Shown piece after piece: positions 45,108 to 53,820 of a DNA stretch of 64,000 nucleotides. The notes beneath the pieces are model-generated. The model was not told the DNA's origin. It did not search any database and saw nothing but the letters and a program-made list of their open reading frames with translations. Each line of letters begins with the position of its first letter. Position 1 is the stretch's first letter. The stretch comes from Flavobacterium fluviatile (lineage in GTDB: Bacteria; Bacteroidota; Bacteroidia; Flavobacteriales; Flavobacteriaceae). The stretch spans positions 310,001-374,000 of the forward strand of contig NZ_JAADZW010000001.1 in assembly GCF_010645065.1 (NCBI RefSeq). The letters are read 5' to 3'. A program made the translations under genes and the position numbers.

Positions 45108-46136
45108 TTAATTAAAAATACAGCTTCCTTTTTTAGCAAATTCCTCACAGAGGTTAAAAGCACTTTGGGAGCGTAGTTGAGCATTGCCTCCTAACAATAG
45201 CGATTTTAGTTTGGCTTCAGAATCTTTGTAGGTTCTCACGTTTTGAAAATAACCTGTTACGGCGTTATAAGCACCAAAGAGCGTTCCTTCGGTGGTTTTG
45301 GTCAGTTGGGTTTCATCGCTTAAAGCATACTGATAAGTATTTTCGATAATATTGGAAAAGCAGGAAGAAAGTGCTTCGATTTCATTGTTTTTGAGCTGGC
45401 TTACAATGGCTGGACTAGGAGCCAAGGCCAGTGAAATTAGTTTTTTTACTTCATTATCTGTAATGCGTACTTTTGCCCAATGATTAAAAATTTCTTCTAA
45501 GTCGGTGGATAATTGATCTGTTATTCCCATGACTTTATGGGCTTGCTCGAGTCTGGACTGGGCGTTGCTGGTATGACGAATTCGCAAGGTATTGGTTTTA
45601 TTTCGCAGTGCCGCATTTAGGGTATTGGCGCATACAATTCGAATCGGGGTGAAGGCGGCGGTAATGCTTCCGCTACCATCATGGGAGGTGGTGAGAAATA
45701 AATATTTTTCTATAAGGTCATCTTTTCCCACACGGATATAGTTGGGGAGTTTGGCGGTTATAAAAATGCGTTCTCCTTTTCCCAGTGCTCCAGCGGTTTC
45801 ATAGAGGATTCCGTCACCTCCTACAATACTATCAAAAAAAGAAAAGGCATCTTTGTTTTGTACGATCTGATAGTCTTTACCTACAACACCCAGTACCGTT
45901 TGCGTATCTGTCCTAAGTGTACTGTATAGCTCAGGCACCACAATTTTATTATTCTCACTGTACTCTGTAAACAGTGGCGTTTTAATAACCTCATAGTTTA
46001 GTCCTGCATGTTCAACCGCTTCCCCGCTGGTGGGATAGTCGGTGATGATTTGACCTAGATTGTGCCAAGGTTTTTCTTTAACTGAAAAGAAGGCATGTTT
46101 TTGAGTGATCTCGTTAAAATGGATTTGATGTGACAT
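45108..46136 (-). CDS. DUF932 phage/plasmid-like protein
   Basis: 342 residues from the ATG at 46136 (MSHQIHFNEITQKH); the longer frame from 46253 overlaps the SSB gene in another frame and is rejected. KPWHNLGQIITDYPTSGEAVEHAGL, the STLRTDTQTVLGVVGKDYQIVQN segment and RIVCANTLNAAL are hallmarks of the DUF932 (TIGR03299-type) family found on plasmids, phages and mobile islands. Function unknown. It lies 28 nt downstream of SSB, and the RadC gene follows; such a trio is common on Bacteroidetes mobile elements. Confidence 0.82.
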   Translation of the reverse strand: MSHQIHFNEITQKHAFFSVKEKPWHNLGQIITDYPTSGEAVEHAGLNYEVIKTPLFTEYSENNKIVVPELYSTLRTDTQTVLGVVGKDYQIVQNKDAFSFFDSIVGGDGILYETAGALGKGERIFITAKLPNYIRVGKDDLIEKYLFLTTSHDGSGSITAAFTPIRIVCANTLNAALRNKTNTLRIRHTSNAQSRLEQAHKVMGITDQLSTDLEEIFNHWAKVRITDNEVKKLISLALAPSPAIVSQLKNNEIEALSSCFSNIIENTYQYALSDETQLTKTTEGTLFGAYNAVTGYFQNVRTYKDSEAKLKSLLLGGNAQLRSQSAFNLCEEFAKKGSCIFN

Positions 46137-46164
46137 GGTATAACTATTTAAGTGAAACAATAAA

Positions 46165-46557
46165 TTAAAAGGGAAGATCATCGGGCTGTTCCTGGGTGAT
46201 AGCGGGGGCAGTCGAGTTGAAAGTACTGGAGGGGTCATTTTCTTTTTTAGCAAAAACTAAAATTTTAAGATGGTTAACATGAAAGGTTAGGCTTCCAAGG
46301 GCTTTCCCTTCTGCATTGCAATAGACGCTCAGACCAATTCTTCCGAAAAGGGAAACCAGAGAACCTTTTTTGAGATAGGGTACTATATTAGGACTTAACC
46401 AATAATCGCAATTGATGTAGGTTACGACTTGTTTGATTTGTGTACTGCCTTTTGGTTTGTAGTGGTCGTTTATGGCAATTGAAAAATTGACAACTTGTTT
46501 TTGAGTACTGATTTTAGTCAGCGTGGCATCTTTGGTAATTCTTCCAGTGATTTCCAT
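46165..46557 (-). CDS. ssb: Single-stranded DNA-binding protein, mobile-element type
   Basis: 130 residues with an OB fold: MEITGRITKDATLTKISTQKQVVNFSIAIND at the start, TYINCDYWLSPNIVPYLKKGSLVSLFGRIG in the middle, and an acidic tail DDLPF that matches the partner-binding tip of SSB proteins. It would coat single-stranded DNA during transfer or replication of the element. It starts the ssb–DUF932–radC group, opposite the unexplained GC-rich stretch upstream. Probably an accessory copy in addition to a chromosomal ssb. Confidence 0.85.
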   Translation of the reverse strand: MEITGRITKDATLTKISTQKQVVNFSIAINDHYKPKGSTQIKQVVTYINCDYWLSPNIVPYLKKGSLVSLFGRIGLSVYCNAEGKALGSLTFHVNHLKILVFAKKENDPSSTFNSTAPAITQEQPDDLPF

Positions 46558-47030
46558 AGGGTTATTTTTTAGTGTTACTATTTTTTCTATTTCTAAATCC
46601 GCTCATTAAAAAAATCTTTTCAAAGAAAAAACGGAAAAAAAGAAAGCAAGATGCCAGTATCGCATCCAATATGGAGTGCTATAAGTCCCGAAGGGTGGGC
46701 AAGGGAAGCGCAGGCCATTATGCGCATGACGTATTGGGGCGTTACTATCTTAGCTGCCCTTTTAGTCCGTTTCGAATGAAAAAGACTATTTTACTCTTTC
46801 AAATAACTCTAAAAATTGAATTAAAATCAGTATTTCAAGCAATCGTTTTTAGACCATCACCCTGAAGAAATAGGGTTTTGTAAACCGCTATTGTAAAGAA
46901 ATAAATGTTTATTAAGAAAAAAAAATGGGCTTTAAATTAAGGAAGGACTTATTTTTTTAGACTGTTATAGTAAAAAAAAAGTGATTTTTACCAGTGGATT
47001 TAGTGGAATTATTTATAGATTTACGCTTCT
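46558..47030. other. Intergenic region with a GC-rich, hairpin-rich island
   Basis: No credible gene: the + strand frame at 46572-46865 starts with a Lys-rich run and has no protein-like pattern. Positions about 46650-46770 are clearly richer in G/C than the flanks and contain GCGCA…TGCGC and AAGGG…CCCTT pairings, suggesting a structured RNA or a replication/control site. The rest is A/T-rich promoter-like DNA. Confidence 0.4.
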
Positions 47031-47048
47031 ATGATAAAGAATACGACG

Positions 47049-47300
47049 ATGGATAAAACAATAAATCTTAGGGTAAGAAAGGAAATAGATAGGAGCAGTG
47101 AGCTTAAAGTTTTAAAGCTAAAAGGCAGTTTAATTACCAAAGGCTACACCGAGATTATTCATATTGCTGATGAGAATGACGATTTTTACCTCAATTCGTT
47201 TTCAACTTCCTCTGAACTAAGAAAAGAGGCAGAGCAGTATTTATTGGAATACATCGCAAACAATGAACTTAACACCATGATTACAGTACTCGAAAAATAG
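47049..47300 (+). CDS. Small hypothetical protein
   Basis: 83 residues from the ATG at 47049 (MDKTINLRVRKEID); an ATG at 47031 would add six residues. It reads as a real compact protein (…ITKGYTEIIHIADENDDFYLNSFSTSSELRKEAEQYLLEYI…) with mixed beta and alpha character, no signal peptide and no cysteines. No family recognised. It stands alone on the + strand between ssb and the coupling-protein gene, both on the - strand. Confidence 0.5.
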   Translation: MDKTINLRVRKEIDRSSELKVLKLKGSLITKGYTEIIHIADENDDFYLNSFSTSSELRKEAEQYLLEYIANNELNTMITVLEK

Positions 47301-47331
47301 TAATTGAGCTATAGTTATTTCCGGATTATAA

Positions 47332-49320
47332 TTATTTTTTAATCACTAGATGACAAAGTGCTGGATCATTTAATAGCCGTTCCATTTCGGAATTAACAAT
47401 GTCTTGAATATCCTGTTTGATTTGCAGGTAATTACGTTGTACAATTACAGTATCAATTCTACGAACAGGAGCAATTTCCAGGTAGGCTTCTTGTTCTTTT
47501 TTAAGTGCATCGTGATCGTTTATAATTTCAGAGTGAAAGGTTTTAAGTTCAATTTTGCAGTCAGGATTATCAGCCACGACCCCCACAAATTCACCTGAAC
47601 TTAGCGAAGAAATCTTGGAGGCAGGCACTGCTGATTCCAATTGTTTGGAACGACTAATTGATATGTCTGCGCTGTTAATCGAAAGACTCTCACGATCCTG
47701 CATAATTTTACCAAACCGCTCAGAGAGTTGCTTGGCTGTATCTCCTGTTACTTGACCACTTATAATATTTCCTGTAATATTTAGTATAACATCCGCTTGT
47801 TCTCGACCATAGTCTTTTCTAAGCTGGCTAAAGTCCTGAATTCCCAAACAGGTGGCTACTTTATTACTTCGCGCTGTAGCTATAAGACTGTCCATATTGT
47901 TTAGGTATATGGTCGGAAATTCATCAAAAATCAAGCTACTTTTTAGTTTTTCTTTTTGATTGATTTGTTTAATTAATCGGCTTACATACAGCGATAAAAC
48001 GGCGCCATAGGTTTGTATTTTCTGGGGGTTATTTCCCATGCATACAATTTTGGGATCTAGCGGATTGTTGATATCGAGGGTAAAGTCATTTCCAGAGAGT
48101 ACATAGTACAGTTGTGCAGAGGAAAGTCTTGCCATGGATATTTTAGCAGAAGCAATTTGTCCCTCTAATTGCTCCATAACATCTGCCAGATATGCGCTCA
48201 CAAAGGGGTTTATGAGTACTTCAATTTCTTTCTCAGTTCTAAGTAAAGTAAAGAGACTATCGTAATCCATCTGCATTAGCTCTATGACATGGGGTAAGGT
48301 GCAAAATTCTCCGTCCTTATATTTCCGTAAGTACCATATAATAGCCGTTAGAAAATTGATTGGCGATTCTACGAAAAAATCACCTTGTTTTTTAATCCAT
48401 TCGCGGTTAAGTCCCAGTAGTATTGTACGAGCTGATTCGCTTGCATCCGTGATGTCCGTCATTGACTTGGGATCTAAAGGATTACATCTGTGAGTGCGGC
48501 TTAAATCATCAAAATTGATGATATAAAATTGTGGTTCAACACGATAGAGGTGTTTATTTTTCAACCAAGTATTGTAGGCGATAATTGATAAATCATCAAA
48601 TTTAAAATCATAGACAAACATGCTAAATCCTTTTTTGATATGCTGTGTAATGACATGTCGAATGACAAAATACGACTTACCCGAACCAGGTGTTCCCAAT
48701 ACCATCAGCGCACGAAAAGGATTGATGATATTGATCCAACTTTTTCGGAGTTTATCTTTTAAATAATATTGAGCAGTAAGATTAATGGAATACTCATTTT
48801 CAATGAGCCTTTCTTCTTGTGGAAAGGTTTCATTTTCTTTATTGAAAATATCTTTATGATTTAATTTTTTTTGGATTATTCGAGACAGTAAAGTACCCCC
48901 TGAGAGTACTATAAGAAATCCTATTGAAGTACTTAAGATATATCCTATTACTTTAGTTTGAATTTCCATTGCAGTAATCAAAAAGAGATAGCTCCCAAAA
49001 TATAGCATTAGACCCGCTATTATATAAGTGAAGGCTGTTTTATATTTTAGTTTTTCGGTTTTTCTACCTTTTGCGCCTAATAAAGAAATCAATAAAAATC
49101 CCAGAGCGAAAAACTTGGATCTAAGAAAAGTATCAAAAAGTCCCGTAGTGTAAATATTCTGGAGTAGTCGATCACTAAAAGGACTAACTAACTTCCAATT
49201 TTTAAAACTGTTATAACCGTAGTAATAGAAATGCATGCCTAAAAGCAGTATGCTAATGAGCCTTGTCATATCGAGTATTTTTCTAAGCGCCTGATCATTT
49301 TCTCCTGTCTGCATTGCCAT
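47332..49320 (-). CDS. mobC: TraG/VirD4-type coupling protein (MobC of Bacteroidetes mobilization systems)
   Basis: 662 residues. N-terminal membrane segments (about 15-35, 70-90, 95-150) followed by a P-loop ATPase: Walker A LGTPGSGKS at about 212-220, Walker B SSLIFDEFPTIYL at about 470, and the TraG-type C-terminal part (ARSNKVATCLGIQDFSQLRKDYGREQADVILN…). It would link the relaxase–DNA complex to a type IV secretion channel. Third gene of the mobA-mobB-mobC group, 12 nt after the relaxase stop. No channel genes occur in the window, so the element would depend on a helper. Confidence 0.88.
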   Translation of the reverse strand: MAMQTGENDQALRKILDMTRLISILLLGMHFYYYGYNSFKNWKLVSPFSDRLLQNIYTTGLFDTFLRSKFFALGFLLISLLGAKGRKTEKLKYKTAFTYIIAGLMLYFGSYLFLITAMEIQTKVIGYILSTSIGFLIVLSGGTLLSRIIQKKLNHKDIFNKENETFPQEERLIENEYSINLTAQYYLKDKLRKSWINIINPFRALMVLGTPGSGKSYFVIRHVITQHIKKGFSMFVYDFKFDDLSIIAYNTWLKNKHLYRVEPQFYIINFDDLSRTHRCNPLDPKSMTDITDASESARTILLGLNREWIKKQGDFFVESPINFLTAIIWYLRKYKDGEFCTLPHVIELMQMDYDSLFTLLRTEKEIEVLINPFVSAYLADVMEQLEGQIASAKISMARLSSAQLYYVLSGNDFTLDINNPLDPKIVCMGNNPQKIQTYGAVLSLYVSRLIKQINQKEKLKSSLIFDEFPTIYLNNMDSLIATARSNKVATCLGIQDFSQLRKDYGREQADVILNITGNIISGQVTGDTAKQLSERFGKIMQDRESLSINSADISISRSKQLESAVPASKISSLSSGEFVGVVADNPDCKIELKTFHSEIINDHDALKKEQEAYLEIAPVRRIDTVIVQRNYLQIKQDIQDIVNSEMERLLNDPALCHLVIKK

Positions 49321-49332
49321 GATATTCTCTTT

Positions 49333-50601
49333 TTATAAGTTATCTGATGTTCCTTTTCTCTTTCTTTTTTTGCGTCTGCCTTTTAACTGTTTTGAAACAT
49401 ACTCTTGAGAATATTCCGGTTGTAGTATTTGGTCAATAATGGTTTGTAGTTCGTCATCAGTAATAAAGGGTTTATAATTTTTTGGTTTTGATGTAAGTGC
49501 TGTTTCTTTAAAATTGGTTGTTGTTTTATTATTTAAAACGGGAGCAATACCACAACGTTCCTGTATTGCTTTTGCCGAATATTTTACGCCAAGTGCACTA
49601 CCATTGAAAACACATTTTGTTTGGTGATCTATGTAGGTAATTCCATAAAGTAGACCTTGAGGACTTTTTCTATAAATTACTGAGATACCTGCTTTTAGCA
49701 TTTCTTTTTCGAGCTTGAAAAGAGGTGTTTTTGTATTTTTTAACAGTGTGAGATCAATTGCATTTTTGACTCTAATCATATCCCCAATGCGCGCTTTTTT
49801 ATTACTTTCAAAGCGCTTCTCTAAATTGGAAATGGTAGGTTTAAAATGGAAACTGCTTGCTTTAATCGGAACTCCGATCGGTTTTTTATTGGCGTCCAGT
49901 ATTTGATATGCCAGTCCTTTGTGAAGAAACATTTTAGAATTTTCCTTACCTTGTAATACTGTTATGTTATAGAGGTTCAGCACGGCATTTAATTCTCCAA
50001 TGGTTATGAATTTATAAGTAGGAATCACGTTTTTTAAAATGTTAGATATTGCTTTTTTTGAATCAATTGTTCCGTACTGAATTTTTTGAATAGGAATGGG
50101 TAGAAGATTCAAATCGGTTTTGTTTTTATGACGCTGTGCCGGCACTAAATTAAACTGGGTCTCAATTTCCTTTCTTGCTGTTTCGGATTGATTCCTACCA
50201 ATGTTTTGCATGTCAATTCGTTGTCCATCTGATTTCACTTTAATGGAAACGATATGAATGTGGGGATGACCCGCATCGTGATGTTGGTAGATCAAATACG
50301 GATGGGAACCAAAACCAATTTTGTCCATATACACTTTAGAGATATCAAGGAGTTTTTCTTTGGTCAATTCTTTTTCTGAGGGATCAAAATTCAGTGAAAT
50401 ATGTACACTATTTCGAGTCACGTTTTCATTTAGTTCCAGTTGTTTTAAAAGCATATTTAATTTAAAATTAGGGCTCATTTTATCAATGTCCATAGGATAA
50501 TTGCCTTCACCAATGCACTGCGCGATACCCTGAGCGACTTTGTTCTCGTTGTAATTAAAAATAGCTCGAATGGAGTGTCCTGTATTTATGATTGCAACCA
50601 T
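49333..50601 (-). CDS. mobB: MobB relaxase/mobilization nuclease
   Basis: 422 residues. The relaxase domain (PF03432-type) covers about 1-250. The metal-binding histidine motif HHDAGHPHIHIVSIKV (about residues 107-122) and HISLNFDPSE earlier are diagnostic. The Lys/Arg-rich C-terminus (KGRRKKRKRKG) probably binds DNA. It nicks the transfer origin and stays attached to the 5' end for transfer. Its start overlaps the end of MobA by 16 nt. The oriT-like hairpins lie just beyond MobA, as expected for this gene order. Confidence 0.88.
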   Translation of the reverse strand: MVAIINTGHSIRAIFNYNENKVAQGIAQCIGEGNYPMDIDKMSPNFKLNMLLKQLELNENVTRNSVHISLNFDPSEKELTKEKLLDISKVYMDKIGFGSHPYLIYQHHDAGHPHIHIVSIKVKSDGQRIDMQNIGRNQSETARKEIETQFNLVPAQRHKNKTDLNLLPIPIQKIQYGTIDSKKAISNILKNVIPTYKFITIGELNAVLNLYNITVLQGKENSKMFLHKGLAYQILDANKKPIGVPIKASSFHFKPTISNLEKRFESNKKARIGDMIRVKNAIDLTLLKNTKTPLFKLEKEMLKAGISVIYRKSPQGLLYGITYIDHQTKCVFNGSALGVKYSAKAIQERCGIAPVLNNKTTTNFKETALTSKPKNYKPFITDDELQTIIDQILQPEYSQEYVSKQLKGRRKKRKRKGTSDNL

Positions 50602-50981
50602 TTTTTAGAGAGATTTTCGATATTTTTTTTGATCGAATTGATAGCATTAAAAAGGATTTTTTTTTCTAATTCAGTAATGGCAAGCCAGTGTTTGAATTCC
50701 GGAATTTGTCGCAGTGTATGAAGTTTTTTAACGGCCTGATTAAAGTTGTTTCCGATTCCATTCAAATCTTTTCGTAGCAGTATAAGCTCGGTCATTAAAT
50801 CGTCGAGTGATTCATTTCTATACCTTAGAATAACTGGTTTTTGCAACAGATTTTTTCGGGCAAAATCACTCATTTTTCGGCAGGTTGACTTTCTAAAAAG
50901 CTTTTGAAGTTGCTCATGCTCTGCGGAACTTAAGCGAAGATGCAACCATTTTGTTTTGTTTTTGTTCTCTTCTTTCATCAT
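50586..50981 (-). CDS. mobA: MobA relaxosome accessory protein
   Basis: 131 residues, starting MMKEENKNKTKW. A ribbon-helix-helix-like N-terminus (WLHLRLSSAEHEQLQKLFRKSTCRKMSDFARKNLL) and a helical LRKDLNGIGNNFNQAVKKLHTL segment match the MobA/MobC-type relaxosome proteins of Bacteroidota, which bind the transfer origin and help the relaxase. First gene of the mobilization operon, next to the oriT-like region. Confidence 0.85.
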   Translation of the reverse strand: MMKEENKNKTKWLHLRLSSAEHEQLQKLFRKSTCRKMSDFARKNLLQKPVILRYRNESLDDLMTELILLRKDLNGIGNNFNQAVKKLHTLRQIPEFKHWLAITELEKKILFNAINSIKKNIENLSKKWLQS

Positions 50982-51372
50982 CTTTCTTTTTCATTTCACG
51001 AACTATTTTACTTCTGGTTTCACCGCCAACGAGTTCCGAGTAAAAAGGCGGCAAGATATCGGTTGTGATACAACCGGACATCTTGCTGACTGCAGAAAAC
51101 CGCAGTCTGAAAGCTTCTAAAGTCTTTTTTCAGCTGTAGCAATCAGCTAAGAAGAAGCTGTCATCCCTATTAAAAATTAAAGGGAATCTACTTCAGAATC
51201 TGCTTTAAAAATCTAAAATGCACCAATTGAACAGGTTCTAGGGATTTACCTGAGAGCTAAATTAGAAAAGGCCTTCAAGCCCTGCAATCCTCCCCAAATT
51301 TTGAGTAGGGTAAATAGGGATGATACTTTATAATTTTACGGTAAGTGAAATATTAATTAAAAATGATGAAGT
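50982..51372. other. Non-coding region with oriT-like hairpins
   Basis: 391 nt without a gene, upstream of mobA. It holds GCAAGATATCGGTTGT (51051-51066) facing ACAACCGGACATCTTGC (51070-51086), a GACTGC…GCAGTC hairpin (51088-51107), an AGCTG…CAGCT hairpin near 51131, and CATCCCTATT (51162-51171) inverted as AATAGGGATG (51313-51322). Hairpin clusters next to the relaxase operon are the usual place of oriT; the nick site cannot be named from sequence alone. Confidence 0.55.
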
Positions 51373-51663
51373 ATGATTACAGCAAATGATGCGGCCAAGG
51401 TTTTTGATACGGTGCTGAGTATCCCTGGAATGAATGAGCCGGTGAAAATGGATTTGAAAATTTCACGAAAAAATGTGCTGCTTTTAAGCCATTTGATACA
51501 GGACGGGCTGAAGATAAGAGAAGGATCTTCGGTACTATTGGAGAGCATAAGCGAGCAGGGAAGGACAGAACTGGAGAGTCTCTCTCAAGAGTGCCTGCAA
51601 AAAGCAGGGCTTATAGAGCTGCATGAAAAACTTGCCGGAATCAGCGCGTCCATAAAAGACTGA
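51373..51663 (+). CDS. Small hypothetical protein
   Basis: 96 residues, MITANDAAKVFDTVLSIPGMNEPVKMDLKIS…, mostly helical, no signal peptide. LLLSHLIQDGLKI…LLESISEQGRTELESLSQECLQKAGL could form an alpha-helical bundle. No family recognised. It has its own terminator and faces away from the mobilization operon; similar small proteins are common cargo next to mob genes. It could regulate the mobilization region, but nothing in the sequence proves this. Confidence 0.55.
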   Translation: MITANDAAKVFDTVLSIPGMNEPVKMDLKISRKNVLLLSHLIQDGLKIREGSSVLLESISEQGRTELESLSQECLQKAGLIELHEKLAGISASIKD

Positions 51664-51687
51664 TTCCAAGAAGACCCACTATGATTT

Positions 51688-51729
51688 AATGCCTGCATGA
51701 TTCTTACAAAATGCAGGCATTTATTTTTT
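51688..51729 (+). terminator. Intrinsic terminator after the 96-residue ORF
   Basis: AATGCCTGCAT (51688-51698) pairs with ATGCAGGCATT (51711-51721), followed by TATTTTTTA. Confidence 0.8.
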
Positions 51730-51877
51730 ATGCCATCTCAAATGTAAAACTGCCTGATTTTCAAAGTTTTTGGCTTGATTTTCAAAGTATCTATAAGAAA
51801 TATCCCATTTAAATTTGTAATACATAATATAGAAGCTTCAGATATAAAAGTAAAGCTTAATGCAAAATATTTGAGAT

Positions 51878-53398
51878 ATGAATTCAAGCACCCCAATTAA
51901 GAAAAATATTGTTTTAGCCATATCCTATTTGTATGTCTTATTGTTTGTTTATGTAGCAATAAGCAAGCTTCTTGATTTTGAAAGTTTTAAAGTACAGATT
52001 GGGCAGTCTCCCATGCTTAGCATATATGCAGACTGGATTTCTCCTGCAGTGATCGCCATAGAACTTCTTATCGCTCTGATGCTTTTGAACCAACGAACAA
52101 AAATGGCAGCGCTATTCTTTTCTCTAGGATTAATGACGATGTTTACAGCCTATATTTTTATACTTCTCCATTACAGTTCTTTTGTGCCTTGTTCCTGTGG
52201 CGGCGTGCTCGAGAAAATGAGCTGGAACACGCATCTTATATTTAATATAGCCTTTGTTTCGCTTGCTGCATTGGGTATTCTATTAAACGCCAAACCGGCA
52301 GATAGCAATACTGCTGGAAAAAGAAAATACAGAACAATTAAATCAATTCTTGGAACTGTCGCGGGATGTATTCTAATGGTAGTTATTTTGTTTCTTTCAT
52401 CAGAAAAAGTAATGTACTATGATAACCCATTTATAAGACGCTACCCACAGCATCCTGCTGAATTTAAAAAGAAGATAGATCTGGGGTACAATTCATTTTA
52501 TATAGCTGGCGAATCGTACGGCAGAATATATCTTGCAAATTACGATTACCCTTCGTACATACAGTCTTATAATGCATTAATTAGTGACAAAAAAGAAGAA
52601 AAAATATTAATGGATCCAAAGAAAATTCCATTTAAGATGATAACGACAAAAATCCAAAGTTCATATTTCTATCTGACAGACGGAAGCGTTCCGATCATTT
52701 TAAGAGGAGATTTAAAAAATTGGAAAGTGGACAAAGAATTAAAGGGGAGTCCGTACTTTACAATTGCGCAGCCAATAGATTCTACCAGCGTCGCAGTCAG
52801 ATCCAACAGCTCAAAAAATATGCAGAATATGCTCGGGGTTTTTGACCAATATACTGTTCCAAAAGCTAAGTTTAACAGAACGTTACTTCAAAAACAGGTA
52901 GACGGCATATTTGATACTGACGGTGTACTGCTTTATTCTGAAATAAGCGGGAAAATTGTCTACGTACATCGTTACCGCAACGAAATTATTATTGCTGATA
53001 AAAAGGGCAGTCTTATTCGCCGAGGTCATACTATCGACACCATTTCCAAAGTAAAAGTGAAGGTGTCCAAATTAAAGGAGGGAAAACGATATGCGATGTC
53101 CACACCATCCTATGCGGTAAATGAAAATGCTGCAATATCAGGAAATCTATTGTTTATAAATTCAAAAGTAAAGGGCAGGTACGAAAATGACAAACTTTGG
53201 GAAACCTGCTTCATTATTGACGTTTATGATATCGAACGCAATGCTTATGTGCTGAGTTTTCCAGTTTTTCATACTGCTTCAAAACAGCTTCGTTCAATAA
53301 TGGTAAATGGGAAGTATTTATATGCCGTGATTGGAACTGATCTAGTGGTTTACGAGTTAAAGAGCAAGCAGATTAAAAAGTATAAGTCAAAGAATTAA
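51878..53398 (+). CDS. MauE/DoxX-type redox membrane protein with large C-terminal domain
   Basis: 506 residues. The first ~145 form a four-helix DoxX/MauE membrane unit: VLLFVYVAISKLLDFESFK…, the S/I-rich second and third helices, then PCSCGGVLEKMSWNTHLIFN with the paired cysteines typical of MauE. A fifth membrane segment (about 153-172, GTVAGCILMVVILFLSS) leads to an exported domain of ~330 residues with repeated beta-strand patterns resembling a propeller. MauE-type proteins are linked to disulfide formation or maturation of secreted proteins. The small four-cysteine exported protein 82 nt downstream is an obvious candidate partner. Confidence 0.75.
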   Translation: MNSSTPIKKNIVLAISYLYVLLFVYVAISKLLDFESFKVQIGQSPMLSIYADWISPAVIAIELLIALMLLNQRTKMAALFFSLGLMTMFTAYIFILLHYSSFVPCSCGGVLEKMSWNTHLIFNIAFVSLAALGILLNAKPADSNTAGKRKYRTIKSILGTVAGCILMVVILFLSSEKVMYYDNPFIRRYPQHPAEFKKKIDLGYNSFYIAGESYGRIYLANYDYPSYIQSYNALISDKKEEKILMDPKKIPFKMITTKIQSSYFYLTDGSVPIILRGDLKNWKVDKELKGSPYFTIAQPIDSTSVAVRSNSSKNMQNMLGVFDQYTVPKAKFNRTLLQKQVDGIFDTDGVLLYSEISGKIVYVHRYRNEIIIADKKGSLIRRGHTIDTISKVKVKVSKLKEGKRYAMSTPSYAVNENAAISGNLLFINSKVKGRYENDKLWETCFIIDVYDIERNAYVLSFPVFHTASKQLRSIMVNGKYLYAVIGTDLVVYELKSKQIKKYKSKN

Positions 53399-53480
53399 AA
53401 ATATACTGATCAGTATCAGGAAGGAAGATCGAACACCTGTAGAAAAAAGTAGATCCTATATAAATTTAAAATTAGAAATC

Positions 53481-53753
53481 ATGAAAAAGTTATTTTTGAA
53501 AAACATGATGCCAGCAGCATTTATTGCTTTGGCGGTAGGAGGTGCGTTTGCGACTATTTCCATGCAGAGTGCTCCGAAAGAGGAAGCCTTCAAATGGGGA
53601 TATTACCCTAATGCAACTGCAGGCTGCAGTAACGTAAGAATCGCATGTGATGACACTCCGACTCCAAATCTTTGCCGTGTAGACGACAACAGTCCTATTG
53701 CATATGATTTGGACACGAATTGTGTTCAGCCTTTGTACAAACAAAATCCATAA
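53481..53753 (+). CDS. Small exported four-cysteine protein (DUF6520-like)
   Basis: 90 residues: a cleavable-looking leader (about 1-31, KNMMPAAFIALAVGGAFATIS) and a mature part of ~60 residues with cysteines at 49, 56, 65 and 81. It resembles the DUF6520 small secreted proteins of Flavobacteriia, function unknown. Four cysteines next to a MauE-like gene suggest disulfide-bonded maturation. A strong terminator follows directly, so it ends its unit and is probably highly expressed. Confidence 0.7.
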   Translation: MKKLFLKNMMPAAFIALAVGGAFATISMQSAPKEEAFKWGYYPNATAGCSNVRIACDDTPTPNLCRVDDNSPIAYDLDTNCVQPLYKQNP

Positions 53754-53784
53754 TATGGGTTCAGATTCTGCATTTTTAAATGGC

Positions 53785-53820
53785 AATGCAGTTCCTAGAT
53801 GGAACTGCATTGTTTTTTTT
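53785..53820. terminator. Intrinsic terminator between convergent genes
   Basis: AATGCAGTTCC (53785-53795), TAGAT loop, GGAACTGCATT (53801-53811), then GTTTTTTTTT. It ends the DUF6520-like unit; its stem overlaps the last codons of the S9 peptidase gene on the other strand. Confidence 0.9.

Noticed and set aside
46137-46253. Longer DUF932 protein overlapping ssb
   Set aside because: The extension reads in another frame through the 3' end of ssb and has no DUF932-like residues; the ATG at 46136 starts the conserved part.
46572-46865. 97-residue frame on the + strand
   Set aside because: Low-complexity Lys-rich start, no protein-like pattern, and it overlaps the GC-rich hairpin island.
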